NCBI GenBank assembly: GCA_022652545.1
Contig: JALCRM010000001.1
Span: forward strand, 372,001 to 436,000
Length of the DNA: 64,000 nt
Source of the DNA: Lachnospiraceae bacterium
Lineage (GTDB): Bacteria; Bacillota; Clostridia; Lachnospirales; Lachnospiraceae
Reading direction: 5' to 3'
How positions within the stretch are numbered: the stretch's first letter is position 1; every line of letters starts with the position of its first letter. The notes beneath the pieces are model-generated. The model made no database searches and had not been told where the DNA came from. It saw only the letters and a list, made by a program, of their open reading frames with translations. A program made the position numbers and the translations under genes. Below are positions 8,050-16,774 of the stretch, in pieces.

Positions 8050-8487
8050 ATGAAAATGTCAAAATCTCCCTGGCTGCTGCACTATGACGCATCCAGCTGC
8101 AACGGATGCGATATCGAAGTGCTGGCCAGTACCACACCCGTATACGACGTGGAGCGCTTCGGCGTGATCAATACCGGCAACCCGAAACACGCGGACATCC
8201 TGGTGGTGACGGGCGGCGTGAACTACCAGAACAAGCCGGTGCTGGAACAGCTTTATGCGCAGATGCCGGATCCGAAGGTCGTTGTGGCGGCCGGGATCTG
8301 TGCCTGTGACGGCGGTGTGTTCAAGGATTGCTATAACATTCTCGGCGGTATTGACAAGGTCATTCCGGTAGACGTATACGCACCCGGCTGTGCAGTGCGC
8401 CCCGAGTGCCTGATCGACGCCGTGGTGAAGGCCATCGCGATCCTCGATGAAAAGCGCGCCAGGATGAAGGCGGAAAACAAAGCCTGA
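8050..8487 (+). CDS. echC: Ech hydrogenase small subunit (NuoB-like, proximal 4Fe-4S cluster)
   Basis: A 145-residue protein of the [NiFe]-hydrogenase small subunit / NuoB family. Cluster ligands are visible: Cys17 and Cys20 (SSCNGCDIE), Cys84 (AAGICACDGG) and Cys114 (YAPGCAVRPE). The CxxC spacing is that of group 4 hydrogenases. It carries the single 4Fe-4S cluster next to the NiFe site and passes electrons from the EchF ferredoxin-like subunit to EchE. It is short, with no twin-arginine leader, consistent with a cytoplasm-facing complex. The ATG at 8050 has ACGGAGG upstream. Confidence 0.95.
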   Translation: MKMSKSPWLLHYDASSCNGCDIEVLASTTPVYDVERFGVINTGNPKHADILVVTGGVNYQNKPVLEQLYAQMPDPKVVVAAGICACDGGVFKDCYNILGGIDKVIPVDVYAPGCAVRPECLIDAVVKAIAILDEKRARMKAENKA

Positions 8488-8563
8488 AAGTGCGGCCAGT
8501 ACCCCGCTTTCAGACCGCGGCGGCTACGGCAGCCTGACAGATACACGGAGGTGTAAATTCAGA

Positions 8564-8920
8564 ATGAGACAACCAATACGCGCCGGCGAGATGATGATCT
8601 GTGAGATCGATCCGGACACCCTGCTGGATGAAGTGACAAAACTGAAGTATTCCGAGTGGCGCCTGATGCAGATCTGCGCGACCAAAACAGGAGAAGACAG
8701 TTATGAGGTCCTGTATACGTTCGGACACGGCTACCGCCTGCGCAGTATCCGCCTGAAAATCAGCGGAGAGGCAAAACTTTCCAGCATCACGAGCATATAT
8801 CCGATCGCCTATCTGTATGAAAATGAAATGCACGATCTTTTCGGCATAGAGATCGACATGATCAATATCGATTTCAAAGGCGGACTTTTCCGCACGGGAG
8901 TCAAGGCTCCCTTCAAATAG
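8564..8920 (+). CDS. echD: Ech hydrogenase subunit D (NuoC-like, 30 kDa family)
   Basis: A 118-residue protein of the respiratory-chain 30 kDa subunit family. The end of the domain, with YPIAYLYENEMHDLFGIEIDM, is the family signature (E-x-E-x-x-D-x-F-G). It is a structural partner of the large subunit. The ATG at 8564 lies about 12 bases after GGAGG, slightly long, but no other start fits. A 76-base gap precedes it and a leader element with two hairpins follows it. Confidence 0.9.
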   Translation: MRQPIRAGEMMICEIDPDTLLDEVTKLKYSEWRLMQICATKTGEDSYEVLYTFGHGYRLRSIRLKISGEAKLSSITSIYPIAYLYENEMHDLFGIEIDMINIDFKGGLFRTGVKAPFK

Positions 8921-8935
8921 AGGCTGGCGGGGCGC

Positions 8936-8992
8936 CAGAGAGCGGTTTCGGCCGCCCTATTCGGAGAACCCGAAGGTTCTCCTCACGGAGGA
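8936..8992 (+). repeat. Intercistronic leader element, copy upstream of echE (both hairpins)
   Basis: Hairpin I region GAGAGCGG..GGCCGCC (8938-8956) closely matches the hisS leader. Hairpin II is perfect: GGAGAACC-CGAA-GGTTCTCC at 8963-8982, then TCAC and GGAGG. Hairpin II ends four bases before the ribosome site of echE. Confidence 0.7.
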
Positions 8993-8998
8993 ATCAAT

Positions 8999-10078
8999 AT
9001 GTCAAAAATCAGCGTTGTCCCTTACGGGCCGCAGCACCCGGTGCTGCCGGAACCGGTTCATCTGGACCTGGTCCTGCAGGATGAGAAGATCGTTTCCGCC
9101 ATACCTTCGATCGGCTTCATCCACCGCGGACTGGAAAAACTGGTGGAAAAGCGGGATTACAAGGAAATGGTCTTCGTTGCGGAGCGTATCTGCGGCATCT
9201 GTTCGTTCGGACACGGCATGGGCTACTGCGAAGCGGTCGAAAACGTCATGAAGGTCGAGGTACCGGACCGTGCGAAATATCTGCGCACGATCTTCCAGGA
9301 AATGTCCAGGCTGCACAGCCATACACTGTGGCTGGGACTGGCTGCGGATGCTTTCGGCTATGAGAGTCTTTTCATGCAGACCTGGCGTATCCGTGAAAAG
9401 ATTCTCGACATGCTGGAAATGGCTACCGGCGGACGCGTGATCTTTTCCATTGTGGACGTAGGCGGACTGCGCAAGGATGTGCCGGATGAAATGCTGGCTG
9501 AATTTGCAAAGCGTCTGAAGGACCTGAGGGAGGATTACAACAGGATCACCGCTGCGTTCCTGGAAGACGATGCCGTGAAGAGCAGACTCTGCGGGGTCGG
9601 TGTCCTGACGATCGAACAGGCCAATGACCTGGGCTGCTGCGGCCCCTTCCTGCGCGCCTCCGGCGTACGCAGAGACTCCCGTATGACAGACTATGAAGCC
9701 TATGCAAAACTGGATTTCGAGCCGGTCGTCTCCCATGACGGCGATTCCTATGCGCGCTGCGTAGTGCGTATCAAGGAGATCTATCAGTCGATCGACCTGA
9801 TCGAGCAGGCGATCGCGCAGATCCCGGCGGGAGATGTCTGCACGCCTGTGAAGGGCATGCCGGACGGCGAGTATCTCGCCCGCGTGGAACAGCCGAGGGG
9901 AGAAGCACTTTATTACGTCAAGGGAAACGGCACCAAGAATCTGGAAAGATTCCGTGTCCGCACCCCTACTTTCGCCAATATACCGGGCCTTGTCGAAGTG
10001 CTCAAGGGCCAGGATTTTGCGGATGTCGGGACACTGATCCTGACGATCGATCCGTGCATCAGCTGTACGGAAAGGTGA
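8999..10078 (+). CDS. echE: Ech hydrogenase large subunit (NiFe active site)
   Basis: A 359-residue group 4 [NiFe]-hydrogenase large subunit, related to NuoD. The nickel ligands are both present: Cys65 and Cys68 in RICGICSFGHG, and Cys353 and Cys356 in DPCISCTER. The protein stops right after that last motif at Arg359, with no C-terminal extension. Most other hydrogenases carry a peptide there that a dedicated protease removes after metal insertion; its absence here fits some group 4 enzymes and the lack of a protease gene in this operon. It catalyses reversible proton reduction to H2. Start ATG 8999, GGAGG upstream, preceded by the two-hairpin leader. Confidence 0.96.
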   Translation: MSKISVVPYGPQHPVLPEPVHLDLVLQDEKIVSAIPSIGFIHRGLEKLVEKRDYKEMVFVAERICGICSFGHGMGYCEAVENVMKVEVPDRAKYLRTIFQEMSRLHSHTLWLGLAADAFGYESLFMQTWRIREKILDMLEMATGGRVIFSIVDVGGLRKDVPDEMLAEFAKRLKDLREDYNRITAAFLEDDAVKSRLCGVGVLTIEQANDLGCCGPFLRASGVRRDSRMTDYEAYAKLDFEPVVSHDGDSYARCVVRIKEIYQSIDLIEQAIAQIPAGDVCTPVKGMPDGEYLARVEQPRGEALYYVKGNGTKNLERFRVRTPTFANIPGLVEVLKGQDFADVGTLILTIDPCISCTER

Positions 10079-10088
10079 GGTGCAGACA

Positions 10089-10586
10089 ATGTCGATAGGT
10101 GTATTTACAAAAGAGGTCATTTACAATCTGTTTCACAAGCCAGCGACGGAGAAATACCCGTTCGTAACCAGAGAGTACGGGGAACGTACGCGCGGCCACA
10201 TCGAAAACGACATGAATGCCTGCGTTCTCTGCGGCATGTGCATGATGCGCTGTCCGTCACATGCGATCAAGGTAGACCGCAATGCGTACACCTGGAGCAT
10301 CAACCCGTTCAGCTGTGTGCAGTGCAGCTACTGTGTGGAAGGCTGCCCGAAAAAATGCCTTTCCATGAAAAACACATACACGACTCCGGACACCGCGAAA
10401 AACACCGTTACGCTCAAATACTCCGATGAGAGGATCAGGGCGGAGGAAGAAAAGAAGAAAGAAATGATCGCCAAGGCGATGGCTGCCAAAAAGGCAGCGG
10501 CCGAAAAAGCAGCCGCAGCCGCCAAGACAGCAGCGGAAACGCCGAAGGCTGCGGCCGGTACCGCAGGAACCACAGAAAAAGGCTGA
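10089..10586 (+). CDS. echF: Ech hydrogenase subunit F, 2x[4Fe-4S] ferredoxin-like, with Ala/Lys-rich tail
   Basis: A 165-residue polyferredoxin. Two cluster motifs are seen, Cys45-48-51-55 (CVLCGMCMMRCP) and Cys76-79-82-86 (CVQCSYCVEGCP). It relays electrons from ferredoxin to EchC. Residues from about 118 to 165 are an unusual low-complexity Ala/Lys/Glu extension (KKKEMIAKAMAAKKAAAEK and on) not needed for the fold. The ATG at 10089 is favoured because GAGGTG lies six bases upstream; GTG at 10080 is the alternative and would add three residues. Its stop overlaps the hypF start (TGATG). Confidence 0.93.
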   Translation: MSIGVFTKEVIYNLFHKPATEKYPFVTREYGERTRGHIENDMNACVLCGMCMMRCPSHAIKVDRNAYTWSINPFSCVQCSYCVEGCPKKCLSMKNTYTTPDTAKNTVTLKYSDERIRAEEEKKKEMIAKAMAAKKAAAEKAAAAAKTAAETPKAAAGTAGTTEKG

Positions 10587-12952
10587 TGACTGAGCATATA
10601 AGAGTGACGGGGGCGGTACAGGGAATAGGGTACCGTCCCTTTGCCGTTAAAGAGGCGGTAAAACTGCATATCGGCGGCGAAGTGCGCAACGCCGGCGGCG
10701 TAGTGGAGATCACAGCCACCGGCAAAAAGGCAGCCCTGGATGAATTTGCGCGCAGGCTCAGGGATGAGGCCCCGGAAGGAGCTGCAGTGCTTTCGGTCGT
10801 GCGGACACCGCTGCCTGCACAGACTTTCGACGGCTTCCGCGTGGTGCAGAGCAGCGAGGATGCGGGCACTGCGAAGGAACTTCCGGTCTTTCCTCCGGAT
10901 CTGGCCATGTGTACGGTCTGCGACAGGGAAATGAACGACCCTGCCGATCGCCGGTACCGTTACCCGCTCATCAGCTGTGCTGGCTGCGGCCCGCGTTTCA
11001 GCATCCTGAAAGCGCTGCCGTACGACAGGGAAAACACGACGATGGAAGACTTTGCCATGTGTCCGCAGTGTGCAGCCGACTATGCAGCCGGCAGGCGGCA
11101 CTATGCCCAGACAGTATCTTGTCCTGACTGCGGTCCGCAGATGATCCTGTCACTGCAGGATGGTGCGGCAAGCACAGAAAAACGGGTGCGGTATACCGGT
11201 GAAAAAGCAATGAAACAGGCCTGCGCGCTTCTCAGGGCAGGCGGGATCCTGGCGGTCAAGGGCATCGGAGGCTTCCAGTTTTTCTGTTCGCCCTTTAACG
11301 GGCCGGCGGCCGAACGCCTGCGCCGTATCAAGGGACGAGAGAAGAAGCCCTTTGCGGTTATGTGTGCGGATATGGCGGAGATCCGCAGGATCTGTCCCGT
11401 ATCGGACGAAGAGGAAGCCCTGCTCCGGTCGCCTGCGCGGCCGATCGTTCTTGTCGGCGACGGGCGCGTGTTCCCGTTTTCTCCCGCAGTCTGCGGCGAC
11501 AGCCGTTACGCCGGTCTCTTTCTTCCGTCCTTCGGCGTACAGGAACGCCTTGTGAAAGAATGCGGACCGCTGATCGCGACCAGTGCCAATTTATCGGGAC
11601 AGCCGATCCCGACGGACGAGAAGACTTATTTTGCAGGCATGGACGGCAGAAATGCGGCCGACAGTGAAAACAGCCTGCCGCATCCGGACGGCGTTCTGTA
11701 TCACGGGCGCCGGATACTGCGGCCTCTTGACGATTCAGTGGCTTTTGTTTCGGCCGGGCGCACAGCCATGGTCAGGCGCAGCCGCGGATATGTGCCTACT
11801 CCCGTTTTTCTGCAGGAAAAGACTGCAGAAAACAGCGGCTCCGTTATCTTTGCGGCGGGCGGCGACCTGAAAGCAGCTTTTGCGCTGCGGCGCGGCGGAC
11901 GGGTCATTCTTTCGCAGTATTTCGGAGATCTTGAGGAATACGCGAATCTGCAAAATTACAGAAAAGAAGAGCAGAACTATGAGACGATCTTCGGCGCCGA
12001 GCCCGGGGTGATCGTCTGCGATCTGCATCCGCGCTATTTTTCATCGGCTTTTGCGGCCGACCTTGCCGCAGAGAGAGGACTGCCGCTTGTCAAAGTGCAG
12101 CATCACCATGCGCATATCGCTTCCGTAATGGCCGAGCACGGCCTGGATTCCTGCATCGGGATCGCTTTCGACGGTACCGGCTACGGGAACGACGGTTCGC
12201 TCTGGGGAGGCGAGTTCCTGCTGTGCAGGGGCGCTTCGGCCGAGCGCAGGGCATCGCTGTCGCCGGTTCTTCTGGCAGGCGGAGACGTGGCTTCCGTACA
12301 GGCAAAACAGACCGCAGACTGCTACAGGTATGCGGCAGGTGACAGAAATATCCCGCCGCTTCTTGCAGGACTTCTGGAACACAGGATCTCGACCGCGGAG
12401 AGTACGAGTGCGGGGCGCCTGTTTGACGCCGCTGCATCCCTGCTGGGGCTGCGCGATGAAAACGGGTATGAAGGCGAGTGCGCGATCGCACTGGAAAATG
12501 CCGCAGCAAAGGCTGCGGAGATAAAGACGCCGAAGGAAGTCCTGCGGGAGATGCGTGTCCGCGGCTGGTTCAGGGAAGAAGACCTTGTAAAGAAGGGCAG
12601 CGGACGGATCCTGCTCGACCAGACGGCGTTCGTGCGTGCAATGACGGAAGCACAGGCGCACGGAGCGGACAGCCGGGAAGTAGCCCTGGCATTTCACGCC
12701 GCGCTGGCGTCGTGCTCTGTCTCCGTCTGCGAGGCGATCGCGGAAGAGAGCGGAGAACGCAGGGTCGCGCTCAGCGGAGGCGTTTTCGCCAACCGCATCC
12801 TGCGCGATGAAATGCGGGAAGGCTTGACAGAGCGCGGACTGGACGTGTATTTTAACGAGCAGGTGCCGATGAACGACGGCGGGATCGCTCTGGGACAGGC
12901 GCTGATCGCCGGCAGGGCTTCGGTACCTGCAGATGCGGCGAAAGCAGAGTGA
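10586..12952 (+). CDS. hypF: Carbamoyltransferase HypF, [NiFe]-hydrogenase cyanide ligand synthesis
   Basis: A 788-residue HypF. Domains in order: acylphosphatase-like (residues 1-90, VTGAVQGIGYRPF), two zinc fingers (CTVCDREM..CAGCGP and CPQCAADY..CPDCGP, about 109-182), a YrdC-like domain that makes carbamoyl-AMP (about 205-390), and a Kae1/TobZ-like transferase domain with the VQHHHAHIASVMAEH metal site (about 505). It moves the carbamoyl group onto the C-terminal Cys of HypE, made in the next genes. Full length for the family. Coupled to echF by a one-base overlap. Confidence 0.96.
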   Translation: MTEHIRVTGAVQGIGYRPFAVKEAVKLHIGGEVRNAGGVVEITATGKKAALDEFARRLRDEAPEGAAVLSVVRTPLPAQTFDGFRVVQSSEDAGTAKELPVFPPDLAMCTVCDREMNDPADRRYRYPLISCAGCGPRFSILKALPYDRENTTMEDFAMCPQCAADYAAGRRHYAQTVSCPDCGPQMILSLQDGAASTEKRVRYTGEKAMKQACALLRAGGILAVKGIGGFQFFCSPFNGPAAERLRRIKGREKKPFAVMCADMAEIRRICPVSDEEEALLRSPARPIVLVGDGRVFPFSPAVCGDSRYAGLFLPSFGVQERLVKECGPLIATSANLSGQPIPTDEKTYFAGMDGRNAADSENSLPHPDGVLYHGRRILRPLDDSVAFVSAGRTAMVRRSRGYVPTPVFLQEKTAENSGSVIFAAGGDLKAAFALRRGGRVILSQYFGDLEEYANLQNYRKEEQNYETIFGAEPGVIVCDLHPRYFSSAFAADLAAERGLPLVKVQHHHAHIASVMAEHGLDSCIGIAFDGTGYGNDGSLWGGEFLLCRGASAERRASLSPVLLAGGDVASVQAKQTADCYRYAAGDRNIPPLLAGLLEHRISTAESTSAGRLFDAAASLLGLRDENGYEGECAIALENAAAKAAEIKTPKEVLREMRVRGWFREEDLVKKGSGRILLDQTAFVRAMTEAQAHGADSREVALAFHAALASCSVSVCEAIAEESGERRVALSGGVFANRILRDEMREGLTERGLDVYFNEQVPMNDGGIALGQALIAGRASVPADAAKAE

Positions 12953-13023
12953 TGCCGGATGCGGCAGAAACAGCGTGACCGGTAATGGCGGAAATCAAAA
13001 CAACCGGTCTGCGGAGGTGTTTT

Positions 13024-13257
13024 ATGTGTGTGGCTTATCCGGGTACAGTGATCAGTGTCGGGGAACATACGGCGAAGGTGGATTTTTCGGGTACGCAGGT
13101 GGAAGCGCAGACCGGACTTGAAAAAGTGAAACCGGGTGACAGGGTGCTGGTCCACGCGGGCTGTGTAATGCAGATCCTGACGGAATCGGATGCCGATGCC
13201 ATGGAAGAGCTGTTCGCGGAGATCGCGCAGATGGAGAACGGAGACCGGAATGGATAA
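13024..13257 (+). CDS. hypC: Hydrogenase assembly chaperone HypC
   Basis: A 77-residue protein starting MCVAYPG. In HypC the Cys that follows the initiator Met binds iron and contacts HypD and the large subunit precursor, so the start must be the ATG at 13024, which has GGAGG six bases upstream; the in-frame ATG at 12985 would bury that Cys. The small OB-fold body with VKPGDRVLVHAGCVMQIL follows. It acts with HypD to assemble the Fe(CN)2CO group. The end overlaps hypD by eight bases. Confidence 0.95.
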   Translation: MCVAYPGTVISVGEHTAKVDFSGTQVEAQTGLEKVKPGDRVLVHAGCVMQILTESDADAMEELFAEIAQMENGDRNG

Positions 13258-14305
13258 GCTGGCGGAGATCAGGGACTTTCTGGCTGCTTACGATGGGCCG
13301 CCCGTACATATTATGGAAGTGTGCGGCACACATACGGCGGCAGTGGCGAAGAACGGCATTCCATCGCTCCTTTCTCCGTCAGTACACCTCATCTCGGGGC
13401 CCGGATGCCCGGTCTGCGTGACCGTGACGGACTACATCGACAGACTTGTGGAACTGGCAGAGACGCCGGAAAATGTCGTCGTTTCCTTCGGTGACCTGCT
13501 GCGCGTGAAAGGCAGCGGCAGAAGTCTTGCGGAAGCCAAAGCCCGTGGCGCAGCGGTGGATATGGTCTATGCTCCTTTGCAGATGCTGGATCTGGCGGAG
13601 AAAGATCCCGGGAGAAATTATATTTTCGCGGCCGTGGGTTTTGAAACGACCGCGCCTGTATATGCGCTTCTTCTTGAGGAGGCGGACCGGAGGGGCCTGG
13701 GCAACGTGCAGCTGCTGACGTCTCTCAAGACGATGCCCCGCGTCATAGACTGGGTCTGTACCGATGCACCGGGGCGTGTCGACGGCTTTATTGCACCCGG
13801 GCATGTATGCGCGGTCACGGGATATGAATGTTATGTGCCGCTGGCCGAAAAGTACGGCATTCCCTTTGTGGTTTCCGGCTTTTCGGGAGAGCAGCTGCTT
13901 GCCACGATCTACCGGCTGGTGCGTCTGCGCGGGCAGGCGAAGGTCGAAAATCTGTACCGCCAGGTAGTGAAGCCTGCCGGCAACCCGGCGGCGCTGGCAG
14001 CGATCGAAACATATTTTGAACCGTGTGATGCCGCCTGGCGCGGCATGGGTATGATCCGTGGGTCAGGGCTTGTACTTCGGAGCAGGTTCCGCAGCAGGGA
14101 TGCGGGCAGTTCCGGCCTGGACGGCGACCACGCGGGAGAAGGCTGCTGCTGTGCACAGGTACTGACCGGCAGGATCGCGCCGCCGCAGTGTCCGCTGTTC
14201 GGAAAGGCCTGCACGCCGCAGGATCCGCATGGCGCCTGCATGGTCTCGCAGGAAGGCAGCTGTTACAATTATTTCATTACAGGCAGAGGCGCGGATGCCC
14301 GCTGA
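13250..14305 (+). CDS. hypD: Hydrogenase formation protein HypD
   Basis: A 351-residue HypD. Signature segments are MEVCGTHTAAVAKNGI near the N-terminus, ISGPGCPVCVT, GFETTAP and PGHVCAVTGYE, and the C-terminal Cys cluster (CPLFGKACTPQDPHGACMVS, then GSCYNYF) that holds a 4Fe-4S cluster. HypD is the redox scaffold on which CN and CO ligands are attached to iron. The start at 13250 lies inside the end of hypC, with GGAG upstream, which indicates coupled translation. Confidence 0.95.
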   Translation: MDKLAEIRDFLAAYDGPPVHIMEVCGTHTAAVAKNGIPSLLSPSVHLISGPGCPVCVTVTDYIDRLVELAETPENVVVSFGDLLRVKGSGRSLAEAKARGAAVDMVYAPLQMLDLAEKDPGRNYIFAAVGFETTAPVYALLLEEADRRGLGNVQLLTSLKTMPRVIDWVCTDAPGRVDGFIAPGHVCAVTGYECYVPLAEKYGIPFVVSGFSGEQLLATIYRLVRLRGQAKVENLYRQVVKPAGNPAALAAIETYFEPCDAAWRGMGMIRGSGLVLRSRFRSRDAGSSGLDGDHAGEGCCCAQVLTGRIAPPQCPLFGKACTPQDPHGACMVSQEGSCYNYFITGRGADAR

Positions 14306-14339
14306 CCGGGGATCGGCGGCAGGACCCGCTGGAGGAAGA

Positions 14340-15374
14340 ATGCTCGAAGAAACGATCACAATGGCACACGGAAGCGGTGGAGAGTCCACCGGCAGGCTCA
14401 TTTCAGAGCTGTTTGCAAAGAGTTTTCACAATGCCTACCTGGACAGGCTGACGGATTCCTCCGTCGTGCCGGTGCCGGCAGGCAGCGGTTCGATCGCCAT
14501 GACGACGGACAGTTTTGTCGTTACGCCTTATTTTTACGCGGGCGGGGACATCGGCAGACTTTCGGTCTGCGGCACGGTGAATGATCTGCTCATGAGCGGC
14601 GCAACACCGAAATATCTCACAGCCGGTTTTATTCTGGAGGAAGGACTGCCGTCCGCGGATCTCGGGAAGATCGTGAATTCCATGGCGGCAACCGCTGCAG
14701 AGGCCGGTGTCATGATCGTGACCGGCGATACAAAGGTCGTGGAATCGCGCAGCGGAACAGGCAGGGGCGGATTGATGATCAATACCGCCGGAGTAGGTGT
14801 TTTTGAGGACGGCGTGCCCGATATGGGTCCCGACCGGCTCGAAGCCGGCGATGTACTGTTGCTTTCGGGAACGCTCGGCGAGCACCATGCCACGATCCTG
14901 TCGGCGCGCATGGGTATGGAAAACAGCGGGATCGAAAGCGACAACGCGCCGCTGACGGAGATCGTGAAAAACCTGAAGACATCCGGCGTGCGGGTCCGCG
15001 CGATGCGCGATGTGACACGCGGCGGACTGGCCACGGTGCTGAATGAGTTCGTCTCCGCATCCGGCGTGACGATCACGGTCGAACAGGAGAAGGTGCCGGT
15101 GCGGGAAAGCGTGCGAAGCTTCTGCGGTGTGCTGGGACTTGACCCGCTGTATATGGGAAACGAAGGCAAAATGGCAGTTGCTGTGGCAGGCTGCGATGCG
15201 GATGCCGCGCTGGCGGCCATGAAGCGGAGCCGCTACGGGGCGGATGCCGCAGTCATCGGGAAGGTCTCGGATCCCGGGGAAGGCGGAAAGCCGGTGCTGC
15301 TGCTGTCTACGGGGATAGGCGGCAGAAGGGTGCTGGGGCCGCTGTACGGGGAAGGACTGCCGCGGATCTGCTGA
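14340..15374 (+). CDS. hypE: Hydrogenase maturation protein HypE
   Basis: A 344-residue member of the PurM/AIR synthase-like family. The N-terminal MAHGSGGESTGRLISELF and the C-terminal LPRIC are typical; the last residue Cys344 is the acceptor of the carbamoyl group from HypF, which HypE dehydrates to thiocyanate with ATP. Start ATG 14340 is preceded by GGAGGAAGA. Last gene of the ech-hyp unit. hypA and hypB (nickel delivery) are not in the window. Confidence 0.95.
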   Translation: MLEETITMAHGSGGESTGRLISELFAKSFHNAYLDRLTDSSVVPVPAGSGSIAMTTDSFVVTPYFYAGGDIGRLSVCGTVNDLLMSGATPKYLTAGFILEEGLPSADLGKIVNSMAATAAEAGVMIVTGDTKVVESRSGTGRGGLMINTAGVGVFEDGVPDMGPDRLEAGDVLLLSGTLGEHHATILSARMGMENSGIESDNAPLTEIVKNLKTSGVRVRAMRDVTRGGLATVLNEFVSASGVTITVEQEKVPVRESVRSFCGVLGLDPLYMGNEGKMAVAVAGCDADAALAAMKRSRYGADAAVIGKVSDPGEGGKPVLLLSTGIGGRRVLGPLYGEGLPRIC

Positions 15375-15408
15375 GCGTAGTATACTATTACGGCAAAAGC
15401 CGCTGCAG

Positions 15409-15467
15409 CGGTGCCGGAGAGCGGCACCGGCCGCCTGTTTCGAAGAATCTGACGATTTATTTGGAGG
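15409..15467 (+). repeat. Intercistronic leader element, copy upstream of hisS (both hairpins)
   Basis: Hairpin I is perfect: CGGTGCCG-gagag-CGGCACCG (15409-15429). The linker GCCTGTTTC matches the def leader. Hairpin II is a degenerate GAAGAATC-TGAC-GATTTATT (15442-15461), then TGGAGG. It shares GAGAGCGG and GGCCGCC with the echE leader. Confidence 0.65.
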
Positions 15468-15472
15468 GAAAC

Positions 15473-16774
15473 ATGACACTGATCAAAAAGCCGGTCACCG
15501 GTATGAAGGACATTCTTCCCGCGGAGATGGAGATCCGGGATTACTGTATTTCCGTGATCAGTAAGACGTACGCTGAATTCGGCTTCTGCCGGATCGAAAC
15601 TCCCTGCGTAGAGAGCATTGAAAACCTTACGAGCAAGCAGGGCGGGGATAATGAGAAGCTGATCTTCCGCATTCTGAAAAGGGGCGAGAAACTGAAGCTG
15701 GAGAACGCCTCGTCGGAGGCGGACCTTACGGACCTCGGTCTGCGCTATGATCTTACGGTACCGCTGGTGCGCTACTATTCGGAGCACCAGAGTGAACTGC
15801 CCGTTCCTTTCAAGGCACTGCAGATGGGCAATGTCTGGAGAGCGGACAGGCCGCAGAAGGGCCGTTACCGCCAGTTCATGCAGTGCGACATCGACATCAT
15901 CGGAGAGCCGACTGACCTGGCGGAGATCGAACTGATCCTGGCCACCTCCACAACGCTCGGGAGACTCGGCTTCGGCGGCTTTCAGATCCGCATTAATGAG
16001 CGCCGCATCCTGAAAGCCATGGCGGCATACAGCGGCTTTCCCGCAGAGCGCTTTGATGAAGCGTTTATCATTCTCGACAAGATGGACAAGATCGGGATCG
16101 AAGGCGTGTCGAAGGAGCTGACGGAGAGCGGGTTTTCGGAGGACAGCGCAGCCAGGTACTGCGAACTTTTCCGCGGTCTTGACGCTGCTTCCGCTGCGGC
16201 CGGAGAGACTGCCGGTGCGCGTGCCCGTGCGGAGGCAGAGCTTTCGTATCTGGAAGAAAAGCTGGAAGGTGTGATCGAACCCGATGTCATCCCGAACCTG
16301 CGGGAGATCATGAACACGGTCGAAAAGAGCAAAAAGGCAGACTTCGAAGTCGTCTTTGATGCGACGATCGTTCGCGGGATGTCATACTACACGGGGACGA
16401 TCTTCGAGATCGCCATGCCGGAGCTGGGGATCAGCTGCGGCGGCGGCGGACGCTATGACAGGATGGTCGGCAGATTTACCGGCACCGACGTGCCGGCCTG
16501 CGGTTTTTCCATCGGTTTTGAGCGCATCATTCTGATCCTTATGGAACAGGGTTTTACGATCCCCGGAAAACCTGAGAAAATCTGTTTTCTCCTGGACAAA
16601 AACCTGTCCAGGGAACGCCTTTCGGAGGCGATCGCCAAAGCACAGGCGGAGCGGGAACAGGGAAAACAGGTCCTGGTCGTGCGCATGAACAAGAACAAGA
16701 AATTCCAGAAGGAACAGCTTACGGCGCAGGGATATACTGAATTTCAGGAGTTTTACGCAGAAGCGCTGAAGTAG
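15473..16774 (+). CDS. hisS: Histidyl-tRNA synthetase
   Basis: A 433-residue class II synthetase. Motif 2 region YDLTVPLVRYYSEH with VWRADRPQKGRYRQFMQCDIDI, the His-specific signature RGMSYYTGTIFEI, and motif 3 ACGFSIGFERI are all present, followed by a short anticodon-binding domain. It attaches histidine to tRNA-His. The ATG at 15473 is preceded by TTGGAGG; a TTG within that site is rejected as start. The 3' end overlaps the convergent phosphopantetheinyl transferase gene by 56 bases. Confidence 0.94.
   Translation: MTLIKKPVTGMKDILPAEMEIRDYCISVISKTYAEFGFCRIETPCVESIENLTSKQGGDNEKLIFRILKRGEKLKLENASSEADLTDLGLRYDLTVPLVRYYSEHQSELPVPFKALQMGNVWRADRPQKGRYRQFMQCDIDIIGEPTDLAEIELILATSTTLGRLGFGGFQIRINERRILKAMAAYSGFPAERFDEAFIILDKMDKIGIEGVSKELTESGFSEDSAARYCELFRGLDAASAAAGETAGARARAEAELSYLEEKLEGVIEPDVIPNLREIMNTVEKSKKADFEVVFDATIVRGMSYYTGTIFEIAMPELGISCGGGGRYDRMVGRFTGTDVPACGFSIGFERIILILMEQGFTIPGKPEKICFLLDKNLSRERLSEAIAKAQAEREQGKQVLVVRMNKNKKFQKEQLTAQGYTEFQEFYAEALK

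Noticed and set aside
15376-15390. TATACT near 15381 as a hisS promoter
   Set aside because: No -35 hexamer at any acceptable distance.
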